Of a DNA stretch of 46,151 nt, positions 33,411 through 43,301 are shown one piece after another. A program made the translations under genes and the position numbers. The stretch lies in NCBI GenBank assembly GCA_017440575.1, contig JAFSGY010000061.1, forward strand, positions 1-46,151. The letters are read 5' to 3'. Every line of letters begins with the position of its first letter. Position 1 is the first letter of the stretch. The notes beneath the pieces were generated by a model. That model saw nothing but the letters and a program-made list of their open reading frames with translations. It was not told the DNA's origin and did no database searches. The stretch is from Lachnospiraceae bacterium. Its GTDB lineage: Bacteria; Bacillota; Clostridia; Lachnospirales; Lachnospiraceae.

Positions 33411-34256
33411 TTATCCATTCTTTGATCTATGGTCACCACCAAAATCCGGATCTGTTACAAGATAATATTTGTACCAATATACATTATCTCCTCTATCCGG
33501 CAAAGGATCATCCCATGTCACATCAATATAATACCAATTTCCATCTATTTTTACCCTATTCCAAGCATGTCCTATCCACAAACCATTACCATTATTGGCT
33601 GTTCCCGTAACCATCTCACATTCTATTCCCAAAACATACATAAAGTAAGAAAAGGCTTCCGCATATCCCTGACAAACAGCTTTTCCATGCAAAACTGCTC
33701 CTTCCATTCCATAAGAATAATCTGGAATTGCTCTTAATACATAATTCTCATAATCATAAGCAACATTTTTAACCAGCCAGTCATGAATTGCCTTAATTTT
33801 TTCCAAATCAGAGCTGTAGCCTGCCGTTATATTATCAGCTAATATATAAATCTGAAGCTTTGCATTGGTTTCTTCATTGATAGCGTATCCTTTCCTGCCT
33901 TCCTCGACACCAATCATTCGATAATGCTGATATAATGCCACCTTATCCAACCCAAATGCCACCATAAGGTCTGGATAGTCATTCGCATATCTGGCATAAT
34001 CAAAATTTGTTTCATTCAACAAATATTCTTCTGCTGCTCTTCCATTCCAGCCTGCAGCCTTTCCAATATTCTGGTAAAAACTCCATATAGCATCTTCATC
34101 ATTTGTGTCTATTACTGTTGTCAGATTGGGATACTTCTTCAGATACCACTCATAATCAAAGTTTTCCTTAGTTATGAAATCCTTTGCATTTATCTGAACA
34201 GAAAAAGCAAGGCTTAATACCAATGCTGTTACTGCACACTTCCACAATTTCTTCAT
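33411..34256 (-). CDS. Secreted transglutaminase-like protein with surface repeats
   Basis: The 281-residue protein has a signal peptide (residues 1-24, KKLWK then a hydrophobic run, cut after INA). Two related 40-residue repeats follow (about 32-73 and 84-123), with the pattern FDYxxYxxxYPxL...Y/WxxxGxxxGxxG seen in secreted proteins of gut Firmicutes. A transglutaminase-like domain comes next (about 145-275), with catalytic Cys195 in GKAVCQGYAEAF, His230 in WIGHAWNRV and Asp245 in YIDVTWDDP. It may act as a cell-wall or protein-modifying enzyme or peptidase; activity is unknown. ATG 34256 is chosen for its 9-base spacing from GGAAGGA; two other ATGs lie just upstream. It is downstream of the giant pectinolytic gene but separated by a terminator. 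Confidence 0.85.
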   Translation of the reverse strand: MKKLWKCAVTALVLSLAFSVQINAKDFITKENFDYEWYLKKYPNLTTVIDTNDEDAIWSFYQNIGKAAGWNGRAAEEYLLNETNFDYARYANDYPDLMVAFGLDKVALYQHYRMIGVEEGRKGYAINEETNAKLQIYILADNITAGYSSDLEKIKAIHDWLVKNVAYDYENYVLRAIPDYSYGMEGAVLHGKAVCQGYAEAFSYFMYVLGIECEMVTGTANNGNGLWIGHAWNRVKIDGNWYYIDVTWDDPLPDRGDNVYWYKYYLVTDPDFGGDHRSKNG

Positions 34257-34390
34257 ACTCATTCGTCCTTCCAAAGCTATCATTATCTTATATGCAGATT
34301 ATATCCATTTCGCTTTATTTATACCTAAAAATTTTATCAGCTTTCTACACTATTTTCAATGTATATACAAGTACAAATCCATTCCAAAAA

Positions 34391-34421
34391 GAAAAGTGCC
34401 CGGGAGACCCGAACACTTTTC
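34391..34421 (-). terminator. Terminator of the giant CE12-PL11 gene
   Basis: GAAAAGTG (34391-34398) pairs with CACTTTTC (34414-34421), with inner CGGG/CCCG. On the minus strand TTTTCTTTTTGG follows. Confidence 0.8.
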
Positions 34422-34430
34422 TAATATAAA

Positions 34431-37400
34431 TTATTCTTGAATTAAAATCATGATTTCTGCCATTTCATTGGTTGTCAATGCAACATTACCAATTTCATTA
34501 ACAGTTGCAATATTTCTTAATTCGTATAATCCTGTTAAAAGATTCTTAGCAAAGATGTATGCTGTTTTTCCTGCACTCTCTGCACCAACCTGCATATGAA
34601 TACCAATACTATAAGAAAGTGTAGTTTCTTTAACTGGTACAATATGCTTTGTAGTAAATCCTTCAGCGAAGTCCTTAACCTCTTCCATATGGGAAGAAAG
34701 CTCTACCTCTTCTGCCCCTGCTCCAAGTTCTGCTGTATTAACAGTAAATCCGATACCATTTCCAAGATGTGCTGCTACATACACATTCTGTCCATAATAC
34801 TTCTGCAATAATTCAACTTTAAGCTTTCCTGTTGACTGAACAGATTCTGTTACATCAGCCATCGGAAGACCTTCCATTACTACCGGCTTTGCCAATGGAA
34901 CATTCTCATCTCCAATAATTACTGGATTCTGAACTACTATTGTATTTGGAGTATCAACATTTCCTGAATCATTTGTATTTGAATCAGATGTACTTCCTGC
35001 ATTATTTGACTGATTGTCATCCTTATTATCTTCACTTGGCTTGTCTGTATCTTCTGGCTTTGTTACAACATCGCCACCAGTTGTGTTGTCACCACCAGTT
35101 GTGTTGTCACCACCAGTTGTGTTGTCATCATCGTCAGCATCTGCTAACTTCACAAGTCTTACAACGATAGCATCTAATCTAGAAGTAGCACCTGCTGTGA
35201 ATTCACATGTCAGCTGTCCATCTACTACAGTAACCTCTACTGTCTTAATAGCATAAGTACCTACTGCATTACTAACATTTCCGGAAACACCTTCGATTGT
35301 ACATTTTACTGTGCTCTTGTAAACAGAACCACCTACAACTTCTACCTGATAAGTACCATTTGGAACATCAACTGCAAATGTCTGTCCATCCGGAATAGCA
35401 AAGTCACAGTATACGTTCTTTGGAAGTGTTCCTGCATATGTATACTCTTCCTGACGACCCTGAATGCTTGCTGTTGCATCTAAGAAGCCATAACCCTTTT
35501 CTGCAGTATATTCAACACCAAGTTCAGCCATTGTCTTAGTACCGCCCTTAGGATTTACTGTAACAGTTGTATAACCATCTGCTGCTGTTCCTGACTTAAT
35601 ACCAAAGTCAAATGCACCGATTACCTTGTATGCTACACTAATCTGTCCTTCTACGGTTCCGTTATATCCATCAACAGTACCTGTAATTGTGTATGTACCA
35701 ACTGTATTTACATCAATTGCTGCTACAGAATCTGCATTCCATGTTACAACAGAGTTACCTGTAGTGTTGCTTGCATAGGTTGCAACTGCCATCTGTGGAA
35801 GTGCTGCTGCAAGCTCCTCTGTCTGATATGCAACTTCTCCATATACGGTTGCAACACTTGTAATATAATCATCTACTACATTTATTACGATAGAAACAGT
35901 ATCTTCTGAACCTTCTACCTGACCTACTACGGTGTAAGAACCGATTGTATTGATATCAAGATTCTCTGTATTCCATGCTACATTGATTTCCTTTGTTGTT
36001 GTATTAGTATACTCAACCTTAACGGTTGTAGGTAATGTTACCTCTACTCCAACGATAGACTTAATCTCATCAAACTGAGCATATCCGATTACTTCGTTTG
36101 CAATTACGGTAACTTTAAGTTCAATCTTCTGCTCATATCCCTTGATTGTTCCATATACTGTATATTCACCAACAGTATTGATATCAAGACCTGCTACGTC
36201 CCATGTAATATCAGCTTCAACTTCAGCACCAGCTTCTGTTGTTACTGTGATTGTTGCAGGAAGCATGTCTGCTACTGTCTTACCATCTGCAATTGGTGTA
36301 CCCTCTACAAGAGTTACATCCTCTAATGTTCCGATAGAAGCAATTGCTACTGCTGTCTCTACATCAAGTGCTCTTGACATATGAGATGTCTTGTTATCTA
36401 CAATTGCAGCAATCTTGTAAGAATATGCTGTTCCAGCTTCTACCTTGGTATCTGTGTAAACATAACCATTTGTGTTGCTGCTCTCTGTATCAACTGTTGT
36501 ATCCTGAGTATTATCAACTACCGGCTCTGCTGCCTTAGTCTGAATAATTTCAATACCTGTAAAGTAAAGTCCCTTGTAGCCGCTCTTGCTACATGTATTA
36601 ACAATATTCATAACACCATCTGTTACTTCTACTGTCTTTGTTTCACATGTGCTCTGCTTATCTGTTGCTCCACGTCTTACATCTGTGAAAGCTACATCTT
36701 CTGCTGTTACCTGATTATATACATGGCCTGAACCATTTGCAATATAATAGGTTACTTCATATGTTCCATTTGGAACCTTTACGTCAAATCCAACAGGTCC
36801 TGCTGCCCATGTTAATACACAATCATTATATACATCTGCAAAATCTGCATCTTCGCTGATTGAGTATGCTTTATTCGCATTATCAGTTACATCTGTAAAT
36901 CCATATCCTACTTCATCACTATACACTGCATCTGCAAGTACCTGTATCCAACCTTCTTTTACATTAACTGCACCAAAGTCAAAACGGAACTCTGCCATGG
37001 TTGGTTCCACTGGAGTTGTTGTTGTATCATCCTGCTTGCTATCACCTGCTTCCTTCTCTGCTAACCATGCATCGTAGGTTACGTCCTTGATTTCAATACC
37101 TGTGAAGTAAAGTCCATTGTAATTTGCCTTACTTCCAGTATTCACAATATTCATAACACCATCGGTCACTTCTACTGTCTTTGTCTCACAAGTAGCTTCC
37201 TTTGCAGAACCTCCACGTCTTACATCTGTGTATTCTACACCTTCCACTGTTACCTTATTGTATACATGACCTGAACCATTATAAATATAATAGGTTACAT
37301 TATATGTTCCGTTAGGTACAACTACATCAAAGCCTGTTGCCTCTGTTGTCCATGCTAATACTGCATCATTATAAACATCTGCATAATCACCTGTAATAGC

Positions 37401-40400
37401 ATCTGCATATGATTTGTTTGCATTTGTAGATACATCAGTAAATCCATAACCTAACTCTGTTGAGAATTCTGTTGTTGCATCTACAGCTGTCCACCCCTCC
37501 TGTGTTGCCACTGCACCGAAGTCAAACTTCAAATATACAGGGTCAGGAGTTACTGTTGTTGTATTATCTGCTGCTGTATTATCGCTTGAAGAAGCATTTC
37601 CCTTCTTAAGCTCTGAAAGTTCTAAGCTATCGATAAGCTCATACTTACCGTCTGCTCCTGCTCTGTAAATCTCATAGCCTTCTACAGCATGACCATACTT
37701 ACCGTCATTTGCTTCTGTGAAGTTGATTTCTACAGAATTCTGTGTAACCTTGCCTTCACTAAGCTCGGCTGTTACAAGACCTTCTGATAATAAGTAGCTT
37801 AAGTTTGCAGGCTGGTTGTAACCAACGTTCTGCCATGCAACACCTTCTCTATAAGCAAGATTCTCAAGCAGACATGGAACTACATAGTCTGTCTGAATGG
37901 TTGTTGCGTAAATTCTTACATTATTCTTGTTTGATGCGCAACGTGCAATGATTTCCTCACGCCAGTCACCGATAATATCTGCAACAAGTCCAAGGTTACC
38001 CTTTGTACCGTTGATAGAGTAAATCTCTGTAGAGTACAGAAGCTTATCCTGTGTCTCTTTTTCATAATTCCACTTAGAAAGTACTACACCTGTTGGCTTA
38101 TATGCTCCGGAATCGAAAGTATGATCCTGAATTTCACTTAATAAATCTCCATCCCAGAAAATAGATGCATTGGATGCAGGTGTTACACTTGATAATTTAA
38201 CAAGATTCTCATCGCCTAACTTAGACCATGTAGAATACACTTCTCCTTTTGTGGAATCCCAAGCTGGTTCATCATTACTTTCATAGGTTGGGCTGGCAAT
38301 TGACCAGAACTCAGCACCTTCTGCTGTTGGATCGATATCTGCACCAACACCACGTCCTGTATCCTTACCGGTATAATAACCCATAAGAACTTCACCTGTT
38401 TCAGCATCATGGATTTCTACATGATATGCTGCATTATCATGCTCATGCACTGCCATAATTTCAAGACCATCATTCCATGATACCCAGTCAGATACGTGCA
38501 TTGCATCACCATGTCCAAGACCTGTAGAATACTTTACAGTACCGTCATGATCAACTACAAGTGCACCATAGATAATTTCGTCTTTTCCGTCGTTGTCAAT
38601 GTCATTGACACTTAAGCCATGGTTACCCTGTGCTTCATACTGTGTTCCTGCCTCATTGGTATCAAATGCCCAATATTCAGCAATGGTATCACCAACGTTA
38701 TCTCCGTTAGTAACTTTCAGATAATATGCTGTTAAGCATGTCCTTGTATAATATCCTCTTGCAAATACTGCATAAGGAGTCTGTCCGTCTAAATATGCTG
38801 TTGCAGATAAGAATCTGTCAACACGGTTACCGTATGCATCACCCCATGCACCTACGGAGCCTCTCTCTGGTGTATAATCTGCGGTATTCACGATGCTTCC
38901 GTCATCACCGTTGAAAATAGTGAAGTATTCCGGACCATCTAATACATAACCGCTTCCATTACGATAATCATTTGTTGAACTTACCGTTTCAACCGGCAAT
39001 GCAGATGCAGAGCATGCTCCTACATGACCTAATTCTTCTAACCCTGCTGCTGTACCATCTGTACTCTTATATACTGTTGTACCATCAGCTGTCTTAACTG
39101 CGATTTCAGCCTTGCCATCACAGTCATAATCCCATACCTGGAACTGTGTATAGTGTGCACCGGAACGGATATTTACACCCATGTCAATTCTCCACATAAG
39201 AGAAACTTCACCGGTTGCAAAGTTTACATCATATCCATCAAGGAAGGTCTTTCCTGTATAACCGCTTCCAGAGTTATCCTTTGCATTAGAAGGATACCAC
39301 TTAACGATTAATTCTAAATCACCGTCGCCATTTAAGTCACCTACTGACATGTCGTTTGCTTCGTACGAGCAGGTTGTTCCATCCGGCATAGTTGCATCAT
39401 CCGGACAATACAGGCTTAATTCAAGATACTGATTTTCCCAGCACTTTGTATCTACGGCTTTTACTCCGAGTGCACTATCATTGCTTCCTACTACCTTAAA
39501 GGTATCAGAAGATTTACCACCTTCATATACCATATTGGTTACAGAAACGTTATCTGCAATAATTTCACCATTACAATATACATCAAAAGTTGTTGTTACT
39601 TCATTCTTGCTGTTTACATCAGCTTCAAATGCTCTCCAGCTTAAATAAACACCCTTTTCAAGAGCATTTCCGTTCTTGTCGGTTGCTGAGATAAGAGTCT
39701 CTGCACCATCATTTCCTGCAAGGTTAATAGCTACAAGCGCTCTATCTGTATACTTCTCTCTTCCACCTGTTACAAGCTTACCTACAACTGGTGTTTCACA
39801 AGCTTCAGACTGCTCTCCTGCTCCACCTGCATTCAATGCAGCTACCTTATAGTAATAAGAAATATTTGTAGCAATTTCAGGGTCTTCATCGGTAAAGCTT
39901 GTTGTTGCAGACTCGCCTACCTTTACAAATCCCTTAAATCCCTTATCATCCTCAGCCTTATCAGAACGATAGATTAAATACTTAATGACTTCATATTTTT
40001 CATCTGTACCATCTTTATTTACATCTGCTGTAACAGCCTCTACTGCATCCCATTCTAATGTAATGGTATGCTGCAATTCTGTTTCTTTTTCTGTTGGGTC
40101 TGTACACTTAACATTTTCTGGTGCAGCTGGCTTTGGAACTCCTGCAAGCACTGCCTCAACAGTAATTGTCTCACTAGGAGCTGATTCTGTTTCATCTGCC
40201 ATATAGCAGGTCATGTAATACTCATATACCTGTCCAAGGTCAACAGACATTGCCTTACAAGCTAAATCATCCTCTTCATAATCTTCTTTGGTGAAGCTTT
40301 TTACTACACTAAATTCTTCGTCTGTTTCACCCTTCTGATATACGTTATATCCTGCTGCTCCATCTACCGGATTGAATCCAAGTAAGAATGTAAACTTACT

Positions 40401-43184
40401 TCCATCCTCTGATACTGAAGCTTCTGTTGCAGTTAAGCCACTTGGAGATACCAACAACTCTGTAATTGTCATACCATTGATATACTGGTTCGTACCACCA
40501 ACCACGAGATTAAGCTGTCCGTCTGTTACACGAACCGTATTTGTTGTACTTCCTAATGACTGCTTACATGAAATAGAACCAAGAGAATTGCCCTCTGCTG
40601 TGTAAGCTGGCTTAATGGTACTTGTTCCTGGTAATAAGTCACATGCATATACCGTAACTTCATAATCACCATTTGGAATATTAACAGCGAATTCACCTGC
40701 TCCTAAGCAGAAATCATCTGCCATGTCAGAAGAATCATCATTTCCATTGCCTGAACGATGACGTCCATTACCTGGTGCTGTAATCCATCCATAGCCAAGT
40801 GTAGCATCAAACATCTGATTGTGATTTACACCAGTCCATCCCTCCATAGTAGGAGAATTGTTATAGTTAAAGTCAAATCTTAATCCTGCTGTCTTGGTTG
40901 TTACAACTACTTTTTCAGAGAGTTCTCCAACACCCTTTTCGTTGAAACCACCAATTGCGTATACATATGTAACACCTGCTTCGCAGGAACCATCTGTATA
41001 CTTGCTTGTTGAAGTTACTGAATACTTTTCATCTGCATTGAATACAATGTCATCTGCACTCTGTCCCTCTGCAAGCACTGCTCTGTAAATATAATAAAGC
41101 TCTGCTTTTTCATCTGCATCCCATGCTAATCCAACCGAAGAAGCACCTGTTGAAGTTACTGCAAGGTCGTTAATCTTATTAGGAGTTGCATCTGGTACCT
41201 TATTTACAACATACTGCTTTAATGCATCTAAATGTCCAGTCTCATCAGCCATAACGCCCTGAGCTACACACTGAGCAAACTTATATGCTCCATAATACTG
41301 TAAATGAGTAGAGTCTGTTGCACCACCTGCATAAGCACCTTCCGGATAATCTCCGGCAGCAACATGGAGGAATAATGACTTAGCGCCTTCAATACCGAAG
41401 TTATTACATACTTCAACAGAACGCTTTGTTAAGTCTACTAACGCAATATTCTGATCCTTTGCTATAGAACGCATTACATCTCCGTATGCTTCAAAATTGC
41501 CTACGAAAGTATTCAGTGTTCCATCTGCATTGGTTGTATAGCTATATCTTGCAACCGGTGTAACAAGAACAGGAGTAGCACCTCTCTGCTTTGCACCGTT
41601 TACATAGAACATAATCCATTTCTGGAATTCAGAAGAAGCTACATATCTGTTTGGTCTTGCAGCTGTTGCATCGTTATGTCCCCACTGAATGAACAGATAA
41701 TCCCCTGGCTTAACATCCTCTAAGATGTCATCGAGCTTTCCTTCTTCTACATAGGATTTGGAACTACGTCCACCGATTGCTCTGTTTTCTACGATAACAT
41801 TCTCTGTCTCATATGTCTGTGACTGGCTGAAATTACAGTTATCACATTCATATTCCTTAATCTCTGTTCCAAAGAAATTAGCAAGTGTCTGTCCCCATCC
41901 TGTCTGTGGATAGTAATTCTTCTCATAGGTCTGAACGGTTGAGTCAGAAGCAATAAAGATGGTTGGCTTAGAACCATGTTCATTTGTTGCCTTTCTGATA
42001 ACCTTTAAACCTGATACATATACAGTATTCGTAGAAGCACCAGAGATACTTGTAGCAGAACTCTTTCCTAAGAATTTAATGTTCATCTGTCCGTCTACTA
42101 CGGAAGCTGTAACGGATACTGTCTTAGTCTCTCCTGCACCTACGGTAATATCTGTTTTTCTTGTAATATCTTCTACATCTACATAAGCTGTATAAGAGTT
42201 GTTTGTTGGATTCGCAAAAGTAATATCCAACTGATAGTCTGCATTATAAACATCAATATCAAAAGTAGATGTATTTTCATAGGTATAAACACCATAGCCT
42301 GTTGACTCTGTTTCTGTCCATACCTTACTGCTGATGCCAAGCATATCTGCGTTGTCGGCATTTACATTTGTTGCTAAACTCTTTGTTATATTAGCCACAC
42401 GAGGGTAATATACATTATTTGACCAACCCTTGGCATCGGTATTATAGTCAACATCACTAAATCCATAGCCCGCATCCTCTGAATACAGAGTATCAAGATT
42501 TACGTCTGTTCCAAACGCAAAGTTGGCAATTACACTGTCAGAATTGAAATTGTCATAGCCATCTGAGCCCTGTGAAAGAGTCACACCATATGGTTCAAGA
42601 TTAAGCAACATGAGTGCAAATTCATCTGTTGTTGTTTCCTCTTCGGTTGTTGTTGTCTCTTCTTCAGTCGTTGTTTCCTCTTCAGTTGTTGTTTCTTCCT
42701 CAGTGGTCGTCTCCTCTTCGGTCGCTACCTCTGTTGTTTGGCTAGTCTCTTCTTCTGAAGATTCTTCTACCGATGAAGACTCTGCCTCTGTTGAAGACTC
42801 TAGTACAGACGAAGATTCTGTTTCTGTTGAAGACTCTACTATGGATGAAGATTCTGTCTCTGATGGCTTATCCGTCTTCGGAGTCTCTTCATCCGTAATT
42901 GTTGTCTCAGAAGATGTTTCCTCTGAATCTGTTGATGAGGAAGTCGTTGTTGATGAACTCTCTACAACTGCCGGTTCCTCCTCTTTCTCCTGCGATGACT
43001 CACCATCTGAACCATTATCTTCCTGTGCAGGTGTTGCTGCTTCTTCCGAAGCTTCTGCTGTTTCAGATGTTTCCTGGGCTTCTTCTGCATAAACTACAGA
43101 ACCTGCTGCCTGCAGATTTGTAGCAAGCATAGATGCGCTTAATGTAATCGCAAGCGCTTTTGCCAGACTTTTCCTTCTGATCAT
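34431..43184 (-). CDS. Giant secreted rhamnogalacturonan acetylesterase (CE12) - rhamnogalacturonan lyase (PL11) multidomain protein
   Basis: This 2917-residue exported enzyme attacks rhamnogalacturonan I. Order: signal peptide (1-33); Ser/Thr/Glu linker with TTEEE repeats (35-190); beta-sandwich 1 (195-395); CE12/SGNH esterase (400-655) with ASDSTVQ (Ser about 413), NRAIGGRS, GHND (about 502) and DSTHLQ (about 623); FN3 (665-765); beta-sandwich 2 (765-915); two FN3 (918-1138); PL11 lyase (1140-1800) with Ca-binding-like DLNGDGDLE, DYDCDGKAE and DIDNDGKDE. Then come an FN3 split by beta-sandwiches 3 and 4 (1881-2213), three Ig-like domains (2279-2519), beta-sandwich 5 (2522-2680), a GGDNTT linker and a 160-residue C-terminal domain. 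There is no LPXTG, SLH or C-terminal anchor, so attachment is unclear. GGAGG precedes ATG 43184. A promoter with 21-bp direct repeats lies upstream. Confidence 0.93.
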   Translation of the reverse strand: MIRRKSLAKALAITLSASMLATNLQAAGSVVYAEEAQETSETAEASEEAATPAQEDNGSDGESSQEKEEEPAVVESSSTTTSSSTDSEETSSETTITDEETPKTDKPSETESSSIVESSTETESSSVLESSTEAESSSVEESSEEETSQTTEVATEEETTTEEETTTEEETTTEEETTTTEEETTTDEFALMLLNLEPYGVTLSQGSDGYDNFNSDSVIANFAFGTDVNLDTLYSEDAGYGFSDVDYNTDAKGWSNNVYYPRVANITKSLATNVNADNADMLGISSKVWTETESTGYGVYTYENTSTFDIDVYNADYQLDITFANPTNNSYTAYVDVEDITRKTDITVGAGETKTVSVTASVVDGQMNIKFLGKSSATSISGASTNTVYVSGLKVIRKATNEHGSKPTIFIASDSTVQTYEKNYYPQTGWGQTLANFFGTEIKEYECDNCNFSQSQTYETENVIVENRAIGGRSSKSYVEEGKLDDILEDVKPGDYLFIQWGHNDATAARPNRYVASSEFQKWIMFYVNGAKQRGATPVLVTPVARYSYTTNADGTLNTFVGNFEAYGDVMRSIAKDQNIALVDLTKRSVEVCNNFGIEGAKSLFLHVAAGDYPEGAYAGGATDSTHLQYYGAYKFAQCVAQGVMADETGHLDALKQYVVNKVPDATPNKINDLAVTSTGASSVGLAWDADEKAELYYIYRAVLAEGQSADDIVFNADEKYSVTSTSKYTDGSCEAGVTYVYAIGGFNEKGVGELSEKVVVTTKTAGLRFDFNYNNSPTMEGWTGVNHNQMFDATLGYGWITAPGNGRHRSGNGNDDSSDMADDFCLGAGEFAVNIPNGDYEVTVYACDLLPGTSTIKPAYTAEGNSLGSISCKQSLGSTTNTVRVTDGQLNLVVGGTNQYINGMTITELLVSPSGLTATEASVSEDGSKFTFLLGFNPVDGAAGYNVYQKGETDEEFSVVKSFTKEDYEEDDLACKAMSVDLGQVYEYYMTCYMADETESAPSETITVEAVLAGVPKPAAPENVKCTDPTEKETELQHTITLEWDAVEAVTADVNKDGTDEKYEVIKYLIYRSDKAEDDKGFKGFVKVGESATTSFTDEDPEIATNISYYYKVAALNAGGAGEQSEACETPVVGKLVTGGREKYTDRALVAINLAGNDGAETLISATDKNGNALEKGVYLSWRAFEADVNSKNEVTTTFDVYCNGEIIADNVSVTNMVYEGGKSSDTFKVVGSNDSALGVKAVDTKCWENQYLELSLYCPDDATMPDGTTCSYEANDMSVGDLNGDGDLELIVKWYPSNAKDNSGSGYTGKTFLDGYDVNFATGEVSLMWRIDMGVNIRSGAHYTQFQVWDYDCDGKAEIAVKTADGTTVYKSTDGTAAGLEELGHVGACSASALPVETVSSTNDYRNGSGYVLDGPEYFTIFNGDDGSIVNTADYTPERGSVGAWGDAYGNRVDRFLSATAYLDGQTPYAVFARGYYTRTCLTAYYLKVTNGDNVGDTIAEYWAFDTNEAGTQYEAQGNHGLSVNDIDNDGKDEIIYGALVVDHDGTVKYSTGLGHGDAMHVSDWVSWNDGLEIMAVHEHDNAAYHVEIHDAETGEVLMGYYTGKDTGRGVGADIDPTAEGAEFWSIASPTYESNDEPAWDSTKGEVYSTWSKLGDENLVKLSSVTPASNASIFWDGDLLSEIQDHTFDSGAYKPTGVVLSKWNYEKETQDKLLYSTEIYSINGTKGNLGLVADIIGDWREEIIARCASNKNNVRIYATTIQTDYVVPCLLENLAYREGVAWQNVGYNQPANLSYLLSEGLVTAELSEGKVTQNSVEINFTEANDGKYGHAVEGYEIYRAGADGKYELIDSLELSELKKGNASSSDNTAADNTTTVTPDPVYLKFDFGAVATQEGWTAVDATTEFSTELGYGFTDVSTNANKSYADAITGDYADVYNDAVLAWTTEATGFDVVVPNGTYNVTYYIYNGSGHVYNKVTVEGVEYTDVRRGGSAKEATCETKTVEVTDGVMNIVNTGSKANYNGLYFTGIEIKDVTYDAWLAEKEAGDSKQDDTTTTPVEPTMAEFRFDFGAVNVKEGWIQVLADAVYSDEVGYGFTDVTDNANKAYSISEDADFADVYNDCVLTWAAGPVGFDVKVPNGTYEVTYYIANGSGHVYNQVTAEDVAFTDVRRGATDKQSTCETKTVEVTDGVMNIVNTCSKSGYKGLYFTGIEIIQTKAAEPVVDNTQDTTVDTESSNTNGYVYTDTKVEAGTAYSYKIAAIVDNKTSHMSRALDVETAVAIASIGTLEDVTLVEGTPIADGKTVADMLPATITVTTEAGAEVEADITWDVAGLDINTVGEYTVYGTIKGYEQKIELKVTVIANEVIGYAQFDEIKSIVGVEVTLPTTVKVEYTNTTTKEINVAWNTENLDINTIGSYTVVGQVEGSEDTVSIVINVVDDYITSVATVYGEVAYQTEELAAALPQMAVATYASNTTGNSVVTWNADSVAAIDVNTVGTYTITGTVDGYNGTVEGQISVAYKVIGAFDFGIKSGTAADGYTTVTVNPKGGTKTMAELGVEYTAEKGYGFLDATASIQGRQEEYTYAGTLPKNVYCDFAIPDGQTFAVDVPNGTYQVEVVGGSVYKSTVKCTIEGVSGNVSNAVGTYAIKTVEVTVVDGQLTCEFTAGATSRLDAIVVRLVKLADADDDDNTTGGDNTTGGDNTTGGDVVTKPEDTDKPSEDNKDDNQSNNAGSTSDSNTNDSGNVDTPNTIVVQNPVIIGDENVPLAKPVVMEGLPMADVTESVQSTGKLKVELLQKYYGQNVYVAAHLGNGIGFTVNTAELGAGAEEVELSSHMEEVKDFAEGFTTKHIVPVKETTLSYSIGIHMQVGAESAGKTAYIFAKNLLTGLYELRNIATVNEIGNVALTTNEMAEIMILIQE
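35074..35127 (-). repeat. 18-bp tandem repeat, three copies, encoding GGDNTT linker
   Basis: The plus-strand unit ACCACCAGTTGTGTTGTC or a register shift of it is repeated three times without change. It encodes Gly-Gly-Asp-Asn-Thr-Thr in the linker before the C-terminal domain of the giant enzyme. Copy number probably varies between strains. Confidence 0.85.
36545..36990 (-). repeat. Duplicated beta-sandwich module, copy B
   Basis: It encodes beta-sandwich 4 of the giant enzyme (FRFDFGAVNVKEGW to GLYFTGIEII). It aligns without large gaps to 37088-37533 at an offset of 543 bases (181 codons), with long DNA identities such as the CCTGAACCATT and TATAATAGGTTAC stretches, pointing to a fairly recent tandem duplication. 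Confidence 0.85.
37088..37533 (-). repeat. Duplicated beta-sandwich module, copy A
   Basis: It encodes beta-sandwich 3 of the giant enzyme (LKFDFGAVATQEGW to GLYFTGIEIKDV). It shares VPNGTY, YYI-NGSGHVYN, FTDVRRG/YTDVRRG and CETKTVEVTDGVMNIVNT with copy B. A DDTTTT-PVEPT linker separates the two. Confidence 0.85.
42629..42725 (-). repeat. Imperfect 18-bp tandem repeats encoding TTEEET linker
   Basis: About five imperfect units of a (GTTGTTTCCTCTTC)-like sequence on the plus strand encode Thr-Thr-Glu-Glu-Glu repeats near residue 155-185 of the giant enzyme. Adjacent Ser-rich ESSSxxESST repeats (about 42760-42860) continue the low-complexity linker. This composition produces long false reading frames on the plus strand. 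Confidence 0.85.
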
Positions 43185-43301
43185 CTTAATTTTCCTCCCA
43201 TAAATATATTAATTATCCTTCGCATCCCCTTATGATGCTATTTACAGAAGAATTCCCTTTCGTCTTACACTTTGACGAATCCCTTTACACTAGATGAGTT
43301 C

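Noticed and set aside
35074-35127. Three 18-bp repeats considered as a CRISPR fragment
   Set aside because: The units are contiguous without spacers, in frame, and encode a linker of the giant enzyme.
42610-43092. 160-residue serine/valine-rich reading frame on the plus strand
   Set aside because: It is the antisense shadow of the Ser/Thr/Glu-rich linker of the giant enzyme; repeated codons keep the opposite frame open, and there is no ribosome binding site.
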